A stretch of DNA of 64,000 bases. Source: Phyllobacterium calauticae. Lineage in GTDB: Bacteria > Pseudomonadota > Alphaproteobacteria > Rhizobiales > Rhizobiaceae. Shown one piece after another: positions 53,851 to 62,312 of this stretch (within the stretch, counting starts at the first letter, position 1; each line of letters opens with the position of its first letter). The stretch covers positions 310,001 to 374,000 of the forward strand of contig NZ_JAGENB010000001.1 of assembly GCF_019991125.1 (NCBI RefSeq), given 5' to 3'. The notes beneath the pieces were generated by a model. The model saw nothing but the letters and a program-made list of their open reading frames with translations. It did not search any database and was not told the origin of the DNA. The position numbers and the translations under genes were made by a program.

Positions 53851-54764
53851 ACGGCACTGTCCGGGCGATGATGCTCATGCCAGTGGCGCGCGATATCGAT
53901 GCGGCGCGTCACCCAGGCAGCCTCGTGCCCCTGCACATAATCCAGGAACCGCTCCAGCGCCGCCGCCCGTCCGGGGCGTCCGACAAGACGGCAATGCAGG
54001 CCGACGGACATCATCTTGGCCGCGCCTTCCTGCCCTTCCCGGTAGAGCACGTCGAACGTGTCCTTGAGATAGGTGAAAAACTGGTCGCCGGTATTGAAAC
54101 CCTGCGGCGTGGCAAACCGCATGTCGTTGGCATCGAGCGTATAGGGAACAATCAGATGCGGACCCTTCGGCCCTTTCACCCAATAGGGCAGTTCATCGGC
54201 ATAGCTGTCGGCCGAATAGACGAAACCGCCCTCTTCCATGACGATCTTCAGCGTGTTGTCCGAGGGCTTGCCCTGATAGATGCCAAGCGGGCGCGCGCCG
54301 GTGATTTCGGTGTGCAGCTGCACGGCTTCAAGGATGTGCTGGCGCTCGATGTCTTCCGGAAAATCCTTGTACTCCAGCCAGCGCAGGCCGTGGCTGGCGA
54401 TTTCCCAATCGGCTTCCTGCATGGCGGCCACCGCTTCCGGGTTGCGGGCCATGGCCAGCGTCACGCCATAGACCGTGACCGGCAGGTTGCGGCGGGTAAA
54501 GATGCGCCACAGCCGCCAGAAGCCGGCACGGGAGCCGTATTCGTAGATGGATTCCATGTTGAGATTGCGCTGTCCCGGCCACGCCGCCGCACCGACGATT
54601 TCCGAGAGCAGGTTTTCCGACGCCGGATCGTTGTCGAGAATGCAGCTTTCGCCACCCTCCTCGTAATTGATCACGAACTGCACGGCGATGCGGGCATGGC
54701 CCGGCCATTTCGGGTCTGGGGTATTGCGGCCGAAGCCGATGAGATCGCGGGGGTAATCGGACAC
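53847..54764 (-). CDS. puuE: Allantoinase of the polysaccharide-deacetylase type
   Basis: A 305-residue metal-independent allantoinase (PuuE type) hydrolysing allantoin to allantoate. Features: [47 protein letters not shown] and [14 protein letters not shown], all characteristic of the family and distinct from true chitin deacetylases. GTG 54764 with GGAGAGG upstream is preferred to an open extension up to 54803. First gene of the purine operon; a hairpin lies just upstream at 54791-54824. Confidence 0.9.
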   Translation of the reverse strand: MSDYPRDLIGFGRNTPDPKWPGHARIAVQFVINYEEGGESCILDNDPASENLLSEIVGAAAWPGQRNLNMESIYEYGSRAGFWRLWRIFTRRNLPVTVYGVTLAMARNPEAVAAMQEADWEIASHGLRWLEYKDFPEDIERQHILEAVQLHTEITGARPLGIYQGKPSDNTLKIVMEEGGFVYSADSYADELPYWVKGPKGPHLIVPYTLDANDMRFATPQGFNTGDQFFTYLKDTFDVLYREGQEGAAKMMSVGLHCRLVGRPGRAAALERFLDYVQGHEAAWVTRRIDIARHWHEHHRPDSAV

Positions 54765-54790
54765 GGAGTGCCTCTCCAACAGACAATGCG

Positions 54791-54824
54791 GCACCCCCTC
54801 CATCCGGCAGGACAGAGGGGGTGC
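54791..54824 (-). terminator. Hairpin between bioY and puuE
   Basis: GCACCCCCTC (54791-54800) and GAGGGGGTGC (54815-54824) pair perfectly over 10 bp with a 14-nt loop, 12 bp after the bioY stop on the minus strand. It lacks a T run, so it may be a weak terminator, or an attenuator before puuE. Confidence 0.5.
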
Positions 54825-54836
54825 AAAGAGCAGGAA

Positions 54837-55424
54837 TCAGCGGCGCTTGAGCAGCGAGCCGACGGCCGGGACAATAGCGGCTGCCAGCGCCAGCTTCAGG
54901 ATATCGGCAACGATGAACGGGCCGACGCCGAAGGCAAAAGCCTTCTCGAAGCCGAGCAGGTAAGCCATCCAGAGGAAGCCGAGGCTGAGGATGATCGCCT
55001 CACCGGCGAGCATGGCAACGCCCATGACAACGGGGTTACGGGCAAAGCCCTTGTCAGCGGCAAGACCGACAACCCAGGCTGCGGCGAGATAGGCGACGAG
55101 GTAGCCGCCGGTGGTGCCGACCATATAGGCAAGGCCGATGCCCTTTTCCGGCGTTCCGGTGAAAACAGGCATGCCGAGCGCACCTTCGAGCAGGTAAAGC
55201 GCCATGGTGGCAACGGCCAGGCGCGAGCCATAGGCGGCGGCAATGGCGAAAACGGCGAAGGTCTGCATGGTGACATTGACGAAAACCATGTCGATCTTGG
55301 TCTTCGCCGCAAGGGTCATCAGCGCCGTGCCGACAAGGGCAAGCGAGACAAACCATACGGCTTTGGCAAGCTGGCCTTCCGGCTGGAAGGTTTCAGCAAG
55401 GGAACGGGTCTGGGCAGCAATCAT
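54837..55424 (-). CDS. bioY: BioY family biotin transporter S component
   Basis: A 195-residue membrane protein with about six helices, the substrate-binding unit of a biotin ECF-type uptake system. Landmarks: TLAAKTKIDMVFVNVTMQTFAV, LEGALGMPVFTG, YMVGTTGGYLVAYL and GVGPFIVADILKLALAA. GGAGGATA precedes the ATG. No bioMN genes lie beside it, so it acts alone or with ATPase parts encoded elsewhere. Its placement ahead of a purine operon looks incidental. Confidence 0.92.
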   Translation of the reverse strand: MIAAQTRSLAETFQPEGQLAKAVWFVSLALVGTALMTLAAKTKIDMVFVNVTMQTFAVFAIAAAYGSRLAVATMALYLLEGALGMPVFTGTPEKGIGLAYMVGTTGGYLVAYLAAAWVVGLAADKGFARNPVVMGVAMLAGEAIILSLGFLWMAYLLGFEKAFAFGVGPFIVADILKLALAAAIVPAVGSLLKRR

Positions 55425-55529
55425 GTTCTATCCTCCGGATCGGCTTTCGCCATGCGTTGAAAAGGGTATATTGGGGATGACGCCGCAGCGCAATATGCGC
55501 AAGGCCATACACAAGGTCCGCACACCCCC

Positions 55530-56435
55530 ATGTCCCTCGTTTTCGACAGTTCTTTTGCGCCGCATTATGGCGAAGCCGTCGAGATTGCGCCTGATATCAA
55601 GCGCATCACGGTCAACAATCCCAGCCCCTTCACCTTTTTCGGCACCAACAGTTATCTGATCGGCCGCGATACGCTGGCGCTGATCGATCCGGGTCCGGTT
55701 GACGATGCCCACCACGCGGCATTGCGGCGCGCCATCGCCGGGCGACCGGTCAGCCATATCTTTGTCAGCCATACGCACCGGGACCATTCGCCGCTCGCCA
55801 CGGTTCTGAAAGCCGAGCTTGGCGCGACGCTGGTGGCGGAAGGCCCGCACCGTCCGGCCCGGCCGCTGCATATCGGCGAGGTCAACCTGCTCGATGCCAG
55901 CGGCGACTATGATTTCGTGCCCGATATCGCCGCTGCCGACAATTCGGTCATTGCAGGCGATGGCTGGGCCCTGCGCACCATTCATACGCCCGGCCACACG
56001 GCCAACCATGTGGTGTTCGGGCTTGAGGGAACGGACATCCTGTTTTCCGCCGACCATGTGATGGCCTGGGCCACATCCATCGTGGCGCCGCCCGACGGCT
56101 CGATGTCGGACTACATGGCTTCGCTCGACCGGCTCCTTGAGCGGCATGACCGGGTCTATCTTCCCGGCCATGGCGGTGCGGTGACCAAGCCGAAAACCTT
56201 CGTGCGCGGCCTGAAAGCCCACCGCAAGATGCGCGAGCGTGCGGTGTTCGAACGGGTCAAGCTGGGCGACCGCACCATCGCCGCCATGGTCAAGGTCATC
56301 TACCGGGAAACCGACCCGCGCCTGCACGGCGCGGCAGGGCTGTCGGTGCTTGCCCATCTGGAAGATCTCGTTGCCCGCGGCAAGGTGCATACGGAAGGCA
56401 ACCCCTCCATCGACGGCACCTACTGGGCCGGCTGA
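55530..56435 (+). CDS. Metallo-beta-lactamase-fold hydrolase (LACTB2/glyoxalase-like)
   Basis: A 301-residue MBL-fold enzyme: DPGPVDDAHH, the zinc motif SHTHRDHSPLATVL, HTPGHTANHVVFG, SADHVMAW and LPGHGGAV for the remaining metal ligands, then a C-terminal winged-helix-like tail (TIAAMVKVIYRET). Length and tail fit the LACTB2 type of endoribonuclease or hydrolase more than antibiotic lactamases. Its 3' end overlaps the convergent DUF1499 gene by 16 bases. No clear ribosome-binding site precedes the ATG. Substrate unknown. Confidence 0.85.
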   Translation: MSLVFDSSFAPHYGEAVEIAPDIKRITVNNPSPFTFFGTNSYLIGRDTLALIDPGPVDDAHHAALRRAIAGRPVSHIFVSHTHRDHSPLATVLKAELGATLVAEGPHRPARPLHIGEVNLLDASGDYDFVPDIAAADNSVIAGDGWALRTIHTPGHTANHVVFGLEGTDILFSADHVMAWATSIVAPPDGSMSDYMASLDRLLERHDRVYLPGHGGAVTKPKTFVRGLKAHRKMRERAVFERVKLGDRTIAAMVKVIYRETDPRLHGAAGLSVLAHLEDLVARGKVHTEGNPSIDGTYWAG

Positions 56436-57220
56436 GTGGTATCTTCCTCCGGCTGCGCATTCTGCACCTGCGCATCGAGGTCAGTCATGAACTGGGCGAT
56501 GCGGCCGGCATTTTCGCCGAGATCGTGAATGCCGTAGCGCGAGACCGACCGCATATCGACATAAGTGGTCTCGCCCTCGTCGCTCAGGCGGATGACGACG
56601 TCGCTGGTGAAGCCCAGCAGCCAGGTCCGCGCCACGACTTCCATCAGTATTTCCTCGTCGTCGCCGGGCACGCCCTTCTGATCGATGATGGTCCAGCCAT
56701 TGTTGGTGATCACCGTCACGGCGGCATCGAGAATGCGGTCCGGCGAGCCTTCGTAGCGCCGGCCCGTCACTTCGGGATAGGCCTTGGCCTGCAGGGCGCG
56801 GCTGTGCGGATCGTTGACCAGCGGGTTCATGCGGTCCGTCCGTTGACCGGCCAAGGCAAACAGCGCCGGAGGCTCGGTGACATCGGTCGACACGTCATAG
56901 ATCGCCGGCAGGGTCATCGCCTGGTAGACCGTCACGACAAAGGGACCGAGGACCACCAGCGCGATCACCGCGCCCCAGAAGGCGGATGGGCCGCCGCGGT
57001 CGCCGCGGCGCCACAGGCTGGTGAATCCCTTGATGCCGAGCAGCAGCGCCAGCACCGCGAGGCCCGCCACGATGGCGAACAGCCAGAGAAACTCGGGAGT
57101 TTCGATCCGCTCGAAGCGGTGCCCGAGGCCAGACAGGACAAACAGGACGGCCGACAGGAACGCGATCCGCACCGACCATTTGGCGGAAATCGATTGGCGG
57201 CGTCGGATGTGGTGTCGCAT
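56420..57220 (-). CDS. DUF1499 membrane protein
   Basis: A 266-residue protein. Three hydrophobic helices (about 15-115) are followed by a DUF1499 domain (about 130-255) with NPLVNDPHSRAL, AYPEVTGRRYEGSPDRIL, VVARTWLLGFTSDVVIRL and DMRSVSRYGIHDLGENA. The domain is widespread but has no assigned function. The start is uncertain: ATG 57220 (MRHHIRRRQ) is chosen; an in-frame GTG is at 57253. The acidic Gln/Thr-rich tail ends opposite the MBL gene stop. Confidence 0.8.
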   Translation of the reverse strand: MRHHIRRRQSISAKWSVRIAFLSAVLFVLSGLGHRFERIETPEFLWLFAIVAGLAVLALLLGIKGFTSLWRRGDRGGPSAFWGAVIALVVLGPFVVTVYQAMTLPAIYDVSTDVTEPPALFALAGQRTDRMNPLVNDPHSRALQAKAYPEVTGRRYEGSPDRILDAAVTVITNNGWTIIDQKGVPGDDEEILMEVVARTWLLGFTSDVVIRLSDEGETTYVDMRSVSRYGIHDLGENAGRIAQFMTDLDAQVQNAQPEEDTTQPAQ

Positions 57221-57337
57221 GGAATCCCGATATGGCTGCACTGTGACTGACACGAACAGCTAACCGTATTTCCCCGGTGAGACAAGCATTGGAACGGCAG
57301 GCCTCGTGGCGCCTGCCGTTGCCAAGGCTCCTGCCCG

Positions 57338-59767
57338 CTAGACCACTGCCGGGATATAGACCCGCCGCACCTCGTCGTAGATCATCCCGATGGCCGGATC
57401 GGTCCGGCTCATTTTGCCGGTTTCAATGTGGCCGGCATAGCGGCGCAGATACTTGCTGTCCGTGTTCACCGCATCGATGAAGGAAACATCGTACCAGCCG
57501 TCCTTTGTGGCGACGTCAACACGCTTGGTGCCACTGAAAATGCGCTTGGGTGCTTCTTTGAAATCGTAGGCGTTGATAAGTTTCAGTTCTCCGTTGGCAG
57601 TAGGCCAATTTCGAAAGTGAAAACTGAGTATCTTGCCCTCTTTATCGGGAACGACCTGGCAGTTGAAATAAAAGGCCGCTTCTGTGGGATCAATCGCCAT
57701 TCCGCGAGCTTCAGCCAGATAGCCGTTGGGCCCGTGCACGGCAAAGTGATAGTTCGGGTTAGTAACCAGAGAAAGCAGCGGGTAAGAAAGGGTGAACTCC
57801 GGATCGCCGGGCGGTATTCCTTCCACACTTATGGATTGGGGTTGCGGCAATGTTTGCGCCTCATAGTCGTAAAGCATAAACGACGCACCCAGCTTGCCCG
57901 AGTTTGTAAAAACACACTCTGGGTAGGAAGGCATAAGGGGAAACTTAAAATTGACCTGAAAATCGTAACCAAGCGGCAACAAATCGCACTGTGTCCGATC
58001 CTGCTTCACTGTAACCGGTTTTTCTGCATTGGGATCGGCATTGACATGCTCGATTTTGGGTTTGAGTGGATTATCGGCATTTTTCTTGGCGGTGGTTTTT
58101 TCACTGCTGGTAAAAATTTTCACCGGCAGCGCCTTATCGATCAGTGTGTCGATTGCTCCGCCTTCCTCACGGCTAAATTCGAATGCACTTGTCAGATCAC
58201 CCGCGATTGCCCTTCGCCATGAAGAGACGTTCGGAAGACTAGGCCCTCTGAAATATTCTCCCTTTGCCGCAAATCGTTTTTCAATCCACGTGTCGAGGAA
58301 TGAAATGAACGAGGTGTGATCGAATACTTCGGAACAAACACGCCCGCCGGCGCTCCATGGAGAAATGACCAGCGTCGGGACACGCATGCCCATCCCCAAC
58401 GGCCGTGCAGTTTCACGTTCCTGCTTTTCATCGTTGGTTTCTTTATCGACGAGCTTTTCCTTGAATGCATTTTCCGAATTGAAATCGCGCCCTTCTTCTT
58501 TTCCTGTTTCGTTGTTCAATCGTGTTGACGTGATCTCTATGCCCTCCGACAAAGCATTTGGGGGCATGCCGTACAACGCAGCGGCTTCGGGATAACTTAA
58601 AGGCGGCACGGGTGGCGGCACATGATCGAAAAAGCCGCCATTCTCGTCATAGGTTATGAAGAACGCTGTCTTTTTCCAGACGTCCTTGTTGGCAGCGAAC
58701 GCGCGCAGTATCTCGTTTACATAATACTCGCCGAAATGCGGGGGGTATTTGGGGTGCTCGGAAAACGCTTCCGGCGCGATGATCCATGAAACAGCGGGTA
58801 AATTGCCCGAAGCAATATCCTGCTCGAACTGCGACGGTTTGTTGGCATCTGTCCGCAAGACGGAGTTTACACTTTGGTCTTTCTCATGAAGCGATGTGTT
58901 TTTAATGCGAAAATTTGCAAAGGCTTCCAGGGTATTGTTGTCGTAGTTTCCCGTGAATACATCGCTGCCCAAACCATCCTGATAAAACTTCCAGCTGAGG
59001 CATTTTTCCAGTTCCTGCCTTACCTTCGGTGCGCGCGATTCAAGGTTTTTGAGCGCGCCTTCCAATACTTCGGGATAGGACTTCCAATCGGGTCGTCCTA
59101 GCACTTTGTGCGGCGTACCGAAGGGAAAATGGCTGTTGTCGTAGCGGCCATTGCTGGTCCCGGTCCAGAAGTAGACGCGATTGGTATCCGTCGCGCCATT
59201 GTGCGAACAGAAATAGGCGTCGCAAATGGTGAAGGCTTTGGCCAGCTTGAAATACAGCGGAATATCCCGTTCGCTATAATGGGCCATCGAGACGATGCCC
59301 TTTTGCGGAATCCATTTGTCCATGAAGCCGCCGTTCCACGCGGCAAGACCGCTTTTGTAATCATGGGCCGGGTCTTGCAGGAAGACACCGCCCGCGCCAC
59401 CCTCCTCGTCCGGCGTATCACCTTGCGGCAGTTGATACGGCTTTACCATTTGCGCCGAACTGTCCGACTGCGCCTGGTGCCAGACCGGTTCCCCATTTTT
59501 CAATTTCAGCGGCCGCGGATCGCCGAAGCCCCTCACACCACGCAGCGTACCGAAGTAGTGGTCGAAGGACCTGTTCTCCTGCATCAGAATGACCACATGC
59601 TCGATATCCGCCAGCGAGCCTTTCCGGCAGTGCGCCGAAGCGCTCAGCATATCTTCTACAACAGTCGAACTGGCTAAAGCCTCCTGCATATAGGCCGAAC
59701 ACGCGGCATAGGCGGCGGTATTGACGCCGGCGATACCGAGCATCTTGATAAAATCGCGTCTGTCCAT
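57338..59767 (-). CDS. Tat-exported phospholipase C (phosphoesterase plus DUF756)
   Basis: An 809-residue member of the phosphocholine-preferring/non-haemolytic phospholipase C family. It starts MDRRDFIKMLGIAGVNTAAY, a twin-arginine export signal. The catalytic core has VVILMQENRSFDHYFGTLRG near residue 60, then FSEHPKYPPHFGEYYVNE, FFITYDENGGFFDHVPP and TRPLGMGMRVPTLVISPW-type segments. The C-terminal third (from about 600) resembles the paired DUF756 domains (FMLYDYEAQTL, GWYDVSFI, GHIETGKMS). Family members split phospholipids outside the cytoplasm, often to recover phosphate or choline. AGGAAGC precedes the ATG. GC content drops compared with the genes on both sides, suggesting acquisition. 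Confidence 0.88.
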   Translation of the reverse strand: MDRRDFIKMLGIAGVNTAAYAACSAYMQEALASSTVVEDMLSASAHCRKGSLADIEHVVILMQENRSFDHYFGTLRGVRGFGDPRPLKLKNGEPVWHQAQSDSSAQMVKPYQLPQGDTPDEEGGAGGVFLQDPAHDYKSGLAAWNGGFMDKWIPQKGIVSMAHYSERDIPLYFKLAKAFTICDAYFCSHNGATDTNRVYFWTGTSNGRYDNSHFPFGTPHKVLGRPDWKSYPEVLEGALKNLESRAPKVRQELEKCLSWKFYQDGLGSDVFTGNYDNNTLEAFANFRIKNTSLHEKDQSVNSVLRTDANKPSQFEQDIASGNLPAVSWIIAPEAFSEHPKYPPHFGEYYVNEILRAFAANKDVWKKTAFFITYDENGGFFDHVPPPVPPLSYPEAAALYGMPPNALSEGIEITSTRLNNETGKEEGRDFNSENAFKEKLVDKETNDEKQERETARPLGMGMRVPTLVISPWSAGGRVCSEVFDHTSFISFLDTWIEKRFAAKGEYFRGPSLPNVSSWRRAIAGDLTSAFEFSREEGGAIDTLIDKALPVKIFTSSEKTTAKKNADNPLKPKIEHVNADPNAEKPVTVKQDRTQCDLLPLGYDFQVNFKFPLMPSYPECVFTNSGKLGASFMLYDYEAQTLPQPQSISVEGIPPGDPEFTLSYPLLSLVTNPNYHFAVHGPNGYLAEARGMAIDPTEAAFYFNCQVVPDKEGKILSFHFRNWPTANGELKLINAYDFKEAPKRIFSGTKRVDVATKDGWYDVSFIDAVNTDSKYLRRYAGHIETGKMSRTDPAIGMIYDEVRRVYIPAVV

Positions 59768-59825
59768 AGTAGCTTCCTGAAAAAATAAAATATTGAAATA
59801 ACTATCTTTTTTTGGATCGAACGCC

Positions 59826-60092
59826 TTACTGACAAACCTCGGCAGCAGGCTGCAAGCGAGCAGATTCGGCGGCTTTCAGATGGTTGACCTCATCCTGAAG
59901 CCGCCTCATTTCGGCTGCATCCGCGGCAAAACCGGCGTTCTGGTTGGCAAGCGCAGCAATCTGGCTCTTCAATTCGTCAAACTGTGCCGCGTCAAATGTC
60001 GATGCTGAGACGACACTTGGGTCGGGTTGTTCAGTGTCGGAACACGCGGTGAGGAAAAGCAATGGGAGCAATGGAAAAAATCGAGGTTTCAA
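59826..60092 (-). CDS. Small putative lipoprotein with coiled coil
   Basis: An 88-residue protein: signal peptide MKPRFFPLLPLLFL and lipobox LTAC (Cys17), then a Ser/Pro linker and a heptad-like helix (FDELKSQIAALANQNAGF, EMRRLQDEVNHLKAAES), ending EVCQ. The start codon is TTG 60092 with a strong GGAGGG four to five bases upstream. It lies 58 bp upstream of the phospholipase gene and may be co-transcribed. The fold recalls small outer-membrane lipoproteins; function unknown. Confidence 0.65.
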   Translation of the reverse strand: MKPRFFPLLPLLFLTACSDTEQPDPSVVSASTFDAAQFDELKSQIAALANQNAGFAADAAEMRRLQDEVNHLKAAESARLQPAAEVCQ

Positions 60093-60395
60093 GATACCCT
60101 CCGGTTAATGAATGCGTGACTGAAAATGCAGTGTCTAAAAAATGAAATCGGTTTTTGAGTTTGAATATGGGCAACGGCATATGAATGCCCGCAGTGTATG
60201 AAGTTCTGATGACACAATCGCCCACAACCCGGCGCCGGGCGGCATCTGCCCAGCCACCGAACCATCTCAACCGTTTACACTTTATGAGTAGATCGGCTGT
60301 CACATAGCTGACATCATCGCCCCGGTGATTCAGGGCAGGATAGAAGGCGGGCAAGCAAGCCGCTTTTACAACGCAAAATGACGAGGCCGGATAGA
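60093..60395. other. Intergenic region, no gene supported
   Basis: About 300 bp between divergent genes. The left half is AT-rich and presumably holds the promoter for the lipoprotein-phospholipase pair. No convincing -35/-10 pair, operator or RNA was found. Frames crossing it on the minus strand are poor in coding signal. Confidence 0.5.
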
Positions 60396-60737
60396 ATGCC
60401 TGAAACTGGCAAAGCGGTTTCGCTTGAAGTTGTCGAGATCGAACTGGCGCTTGGCGCACAGGATATTGTTGCCGACGGTTTCGAAGGCGTTTTGCAGAAG
60501 GCTGCAACCCTGGTCGGCGGGGAGGTTGTTTTCAACATTCGTGCGCCGGAAGACGGGGACCAGCAGCGCATCGCGGCCATTTCCTTGTCGGACGGTGCCG
60601 TCGACCAGCTCGTTTTCGTCATGCTCGGCAATGACGGCACCAGCCTTACCGTTTCGGCCGAAGATGATGAAACCACGCTGCTCACCCGGCTCGGCAAGGA
60701 TTATGCGGCCGTGATGAAGGGCCTTCGCCCGGAATAA
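60396..60737 (+). CDS. Hypothetical protein
   Basis: A 113-residue protein, not recognised. It begins MPETGKAVSLEVVEIELALG and has an alpha/beta pattern (EGVLQKAATLVGGEVVFNI, RIAAISLSDGAVDQLVFVML, LTVSAEDDETTLLTRLGKDY). GAGG nine bases upstream favours ATG 60396 over ATG 60378. Base composition is normal for the chromosome. It is 92 bp upstream of the aminotransferase gene on the same strand. Confidence 0.55.
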   Translation: MPETGKAVSLEVVEIELALGAQDIVADGFEGVLQKAATLVGGEVVFNIRAPEDGDQQRIAAISLSDGAVDQLVFVMLGNDGTSLTVSAEDDETTLLTRLGKDYAAVMKGLRPE

Positions 60738-60829
60738 CGACGCAGGCGACGTTTTCTTTTGGAAGCCGCTTTGCTCTTTCCGGCAAGTCTGGCTAAGCTC
60801 GCCCCATCCCATCAAAATGGAGTCATGAA

Positions 60830-62224
60830 ATGGCGAGCAGCCGCCCCCTTACAAATGTCCAGCAGCGCGATATCGATTCGATCCTGCATCCCTATACCCC
60901 CCTCCATAAATTGCAGGATCAAGGACCGCTGGTGATGGGCCATGCCAAGGGGGTCTATATCTATGACACGCAGGGCAAGGAGTATATCGAGGGCATGGCG
61001 GGCCTGTGGTGCGCCGGTCTCGGCTTCGGCGACGAGGAAATGATCGATGCTGCGACCGAGCAGCTGCGCACCCTGCCCTATTACCACCTCTTCGGCGGCA
61101 AGGGCATGGAACCGGCGATCGAGCTTGCCGAAAAGCTCAAGGAAATCGCGCCCGTTCCGATCTCCAAGGTTTTCTATACCTCGTCGGGTTCCGAAGCCAA
61201 TGACACGCAGGTCAAGCTCGCCTGGTATTACAACAACGCGCTGGGCCGCCCGAAGAAGAAAAAGATCATCTCGCGCGTCAAGGCCTATCACGGCGTGACC
61301 ATCATGGCCGCGTCGCTGACCGGCCTGCCCTATAACCACAAGGGCTGGGATCTGCCGGTGGAAGGCATCCTGCACACCGACTGCCCGCATTACTACCGTT
61401 TCGGCCAGGCGGGCGAGAGCGAGGCGGAATTCGTGGCGCGTCTTGCCGATTCGCTGCGCGACATGATTGAACGCGAAGGCCCCGACACCATCGCCGCCTT
61501 CATCGCCGAGCCGGTGATGGGTGCAGGCGGCGTGCTGGTGCCGCCATCGGGCTATTTCGCCGCCATCGAGCCGATCCTGCGCGAGCACGACATCCTGATC
61601 ATTGCCGACGAGGTCATCAACGGTTTTGGCCGCACCGGCCACTGGTGGGGCAGCCAGGCCGTCGGCATGACGCCGACCACCATCTCGGCGGCCAAGCAGC
61701 TGACATCGGCCTATGCACCGCTGGGCGCCGTGCTGGTTCCCGAAGACATCTACCAGGCCTATGTGGATCACAGCGCCCAGATCGGCACGTTCGGCCACGG
61801 CTTCACCTATGGCGGCCATCCCTTGGGCTGCGCGCTCGGGGTCAAGGCCATCGAGATCTATCAGCGCCGCAACATCGTCGACTATGTGCGCGGCCTGACG
61901 CCGACCTTCGAAGCACGCCTGAAGAAGGTCATCGATCATCCGCTGGTCGGCGAAGTGCGTAATTCCGGCCTGATGGGCGCGGTGGAACTGGTGGCCGACA
62001 AGGCAACCAAGCGCTCTTTCGATCCGGCGCACGGCGTCGGTGCACAGCTCGCCCGCTTCCTCGAAGGCCACGGCGCGGTGCTGCGGGCCATCGGCGATTC
62101 CATCGCCTTCTGCCCGCCGATGATCATCACGGAAGCCGAGCTGAACGAGCTCTTCAACCGCTTCGAGCTGGCATTGGCCGATACGGAGGCGCATGTTTCG
62201 ACCGGTGGCCTGCGCGCGGCTTAG
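60830..62224 (+). CDS. Class III omega-aminotransferase
   Basis: A 464-residue PLP enzyme of the class III (omega-amino acid/diamine: pyruvate) group. Motifs: HPYTPLHKLQDQGPLVM at the start, YTSSGSEANDTQVKL, AYHGVTIMAASLTG, FIAEPVMGAGG, IADEVINGFGRTG with the PLP-binding Asp, and the Schiff-base lysine in ISAAKQLTSAYAPLGAV. GGAG precedes ATG 60830. It resembles putrescine- or beta-alanine/taurine-pyruvate aminotransferases of rhizobia; the amine donor cannot be named. No neighbouring pathway genes define it. Confidence 0.88.
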   Translation: MASSRPLTNVQQRDIDSILHPYTPLHKLQDQGPLVMGHAKGVYIYDTQGKEYIEGMAGLWCAGLGFGDEEMIDAATEQLRTLPYYHLFGGKGMEPAIELAEKLKEIAPVPISKVFYTSSGSEANDTQVKLAWYYNNALGRPKKKKIISRVKAYHGVTIMAASLTGLPYNHKGWDLPVEGILHTDCPHYYRFGQAGESEAEFVARLADSLRDMIEREGPDTIAAFIAEPVMGAGGVLVPPSGYFAAIEPILREHDILIIADEVINGFGRTGHWWGSQAVGMTPTTISAAKQLTSAYAPLGAVLVPEDIYQAYVDHSAQIGTFGHGFTYGGHPLGCALGVKAIEIYQRRNIVDYVRGLTPTFEARLKKVIDHPLVGEVRNSGLMGAVELVADKATKRSFDPAHGVGAQLARFLEGHGAVLRAIGDSIAFCPPMIITEAELNELFNRFELALADTEAHVSTGGLRAA

Positions 62225-62312
62225 GATAACGATAAGAGGGTGCAGCCCTATGATTGCACCCTCACCCGCGTCTGACAAGTTACGTCTGCTGCGGTCTGCG
62301 TTGGTCCCTTCT

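Noticed and set aside
55530-56435. Metallo-beta-lactamase antibiotic resistance gene
   Set aside because: The C-terminal winged-helix-like tail, the length and the absence of a signal peptide place it with LACTB2-type hydrolases.
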